Of a stretch of 34,172 nt of DNA, positions 34,061 to 34,172 are shown in pieces. Origin of the DNA: Methylocystis sp. (GTDB taxonomy: Bacteria > Pseudomonadota > Alphaproteobacteria > Rhizobiales > Beijerinckiaceae); NCBI RefSeq assembly GCF_021731785.1, contig NZ_JAKFWS010000121.1, positions 1 to 34,172 of the forward strand, in the 5' to 3' direction. The notes beneath the pieces were generated by a model that saw only the letters and a program-made list of their open reading frames with translations, did not search any database and had not been told where the DNA came from. Every line of letters starts with the position of its first letter. Within the stretch, counting starts at the first letter, position 1. Made by a program: the position numbers and the translations under genes.

Positions 34061-34172
34061 AAATCTGGTTCGCGGATGAAGCGCGCATCGGTCAGAAGAA
34101 CAAGATCACCCGTCGATGGGCAAAACGCGGATCGCGTCCCTCCGCCCCACGGGATCAGCGCACCGCCTCGAC
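34000..34172 (+). CDS. IS630-family transposase, second reading frame (OrfB), 3'-partial
   Basis: In the -1 frame the sequence reads NFPARLEEIAREKCVDAR, then IEIWFADEARIGQKNKITRRWAKRGSRP, then SAPRDQRTAS. This is the DDE catalytic half of IS630 transposases, with the first Asp in WFADEARIG. The frame is open to the end of the window. It joins OrfA at aaaaaaac, so that FKK is followed by NFPARL, which matches the family's single-frame proteins. Confidence 0.88.

Larger units (their letters stand above)
33475..34172 (+). mobile_element. IS630-family insertion sequence, left part
   Basis: The window ends inside an IS630-type element. The left border is inferred to lie between the truncated winged-helix-like gene (33470) and the transposase start (33509). 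I could not fix the terminal repeat or the TA target duplication because the right end is outside the window. Codon and base composition return toward chromosomal values here. Confidence 0.7.

Noticed and set aside
29636-34172. Looked for a CRISPR array, integrase or toxin-antitoxin pair in the accessory block.
   Set aside because: There are no regularly spaced repeats, no tyrosine or serine recombinase motif, and no recognisable toxin.

Overview
The window is a roughly 34 kb piece of a GC-rich alphaproteobacterial chromosome, most likely from the Hyphomicrobiales (Rhizobiales). The grounds are the gene content (plant/alphaproteobacterial-type GshA, ThrB2-type homoserine kinase next to ispH and rnhA, an ArfA-like BON/OmpA protein, a BBP2-type barrel, a giant apolipoprotein-like repeat protein) and a short secreted protein carrying the N-terminal signature of the Rhizobiales Porin_2 family. 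A methylotrophic member of the Methylocystaceae/Beijerinckiaceae would fit, but no diagnostic methane or methanol gene is present, so this is only a guess.

Left part (1-9702), ordinary core genes: the 3' part of an ABC-2 drug/polymer exporter permease; a small membrane protein; ubiA with a secreted Cys-containing protein on the minus strand; rsmE divergent from them; a Porin_2-signature mini-protein; gshA (minus); a DUF937 protein (minus); then an ispH-thrB-rnhA cluster closed by an intrinsic terminator.

Middle (9703-17206), an eight-gene co-directional run: BON/OmpA envelope protein, helix-hairpin-helix membrane protein, exported pentapeptide-repeat protein, ROK sugar kinase, NAD kinase, thioredoxin-fold 2Fe-2S protein, a catalytically eroded CitE-like protein and a secreted two-repeat protein. 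Several junctions overlap or abut, so it is probably one or two operons mixing envelope functions with cofactor and sugar phosphorylation. A minus-strand outer-membrane barrel gene with a strong terminator converges on it.

Right-middle (19200-29630): a Rieske/FAD reductase; a 1945-residue inner-membrane protein built from 33-residue (99-bp) repeats; an Hpt phosphotransfer protein and an orphan solute-binding protein whose genes converge and overlap; and a membrane glycosyltransferase cut off just after its GGTSNHFR motif.

Right end (about 29630-34172) is an accessory, mosaic region of mostly lower GC. It holds a P63C-domain phage-type gene with a perfect hairpin at its stop codon, a tRNA/tmRNA-3'-end-like segment, an XRE regulator, an IS1595 (ISXO2-like) transposase followed by an Rmf/CrpP-like small protein and a DPPY methyltransferase, a small minus-strand gene, a winged-helix-like gene apparently truncated by an IS630 element, and the IS630 transposase itself, whose two frames join at a run of seven A. 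The glycosyltransferase was probably disrupted when this material arrived. No integrase and no second half of the glycosyltransferase are visible in the window.
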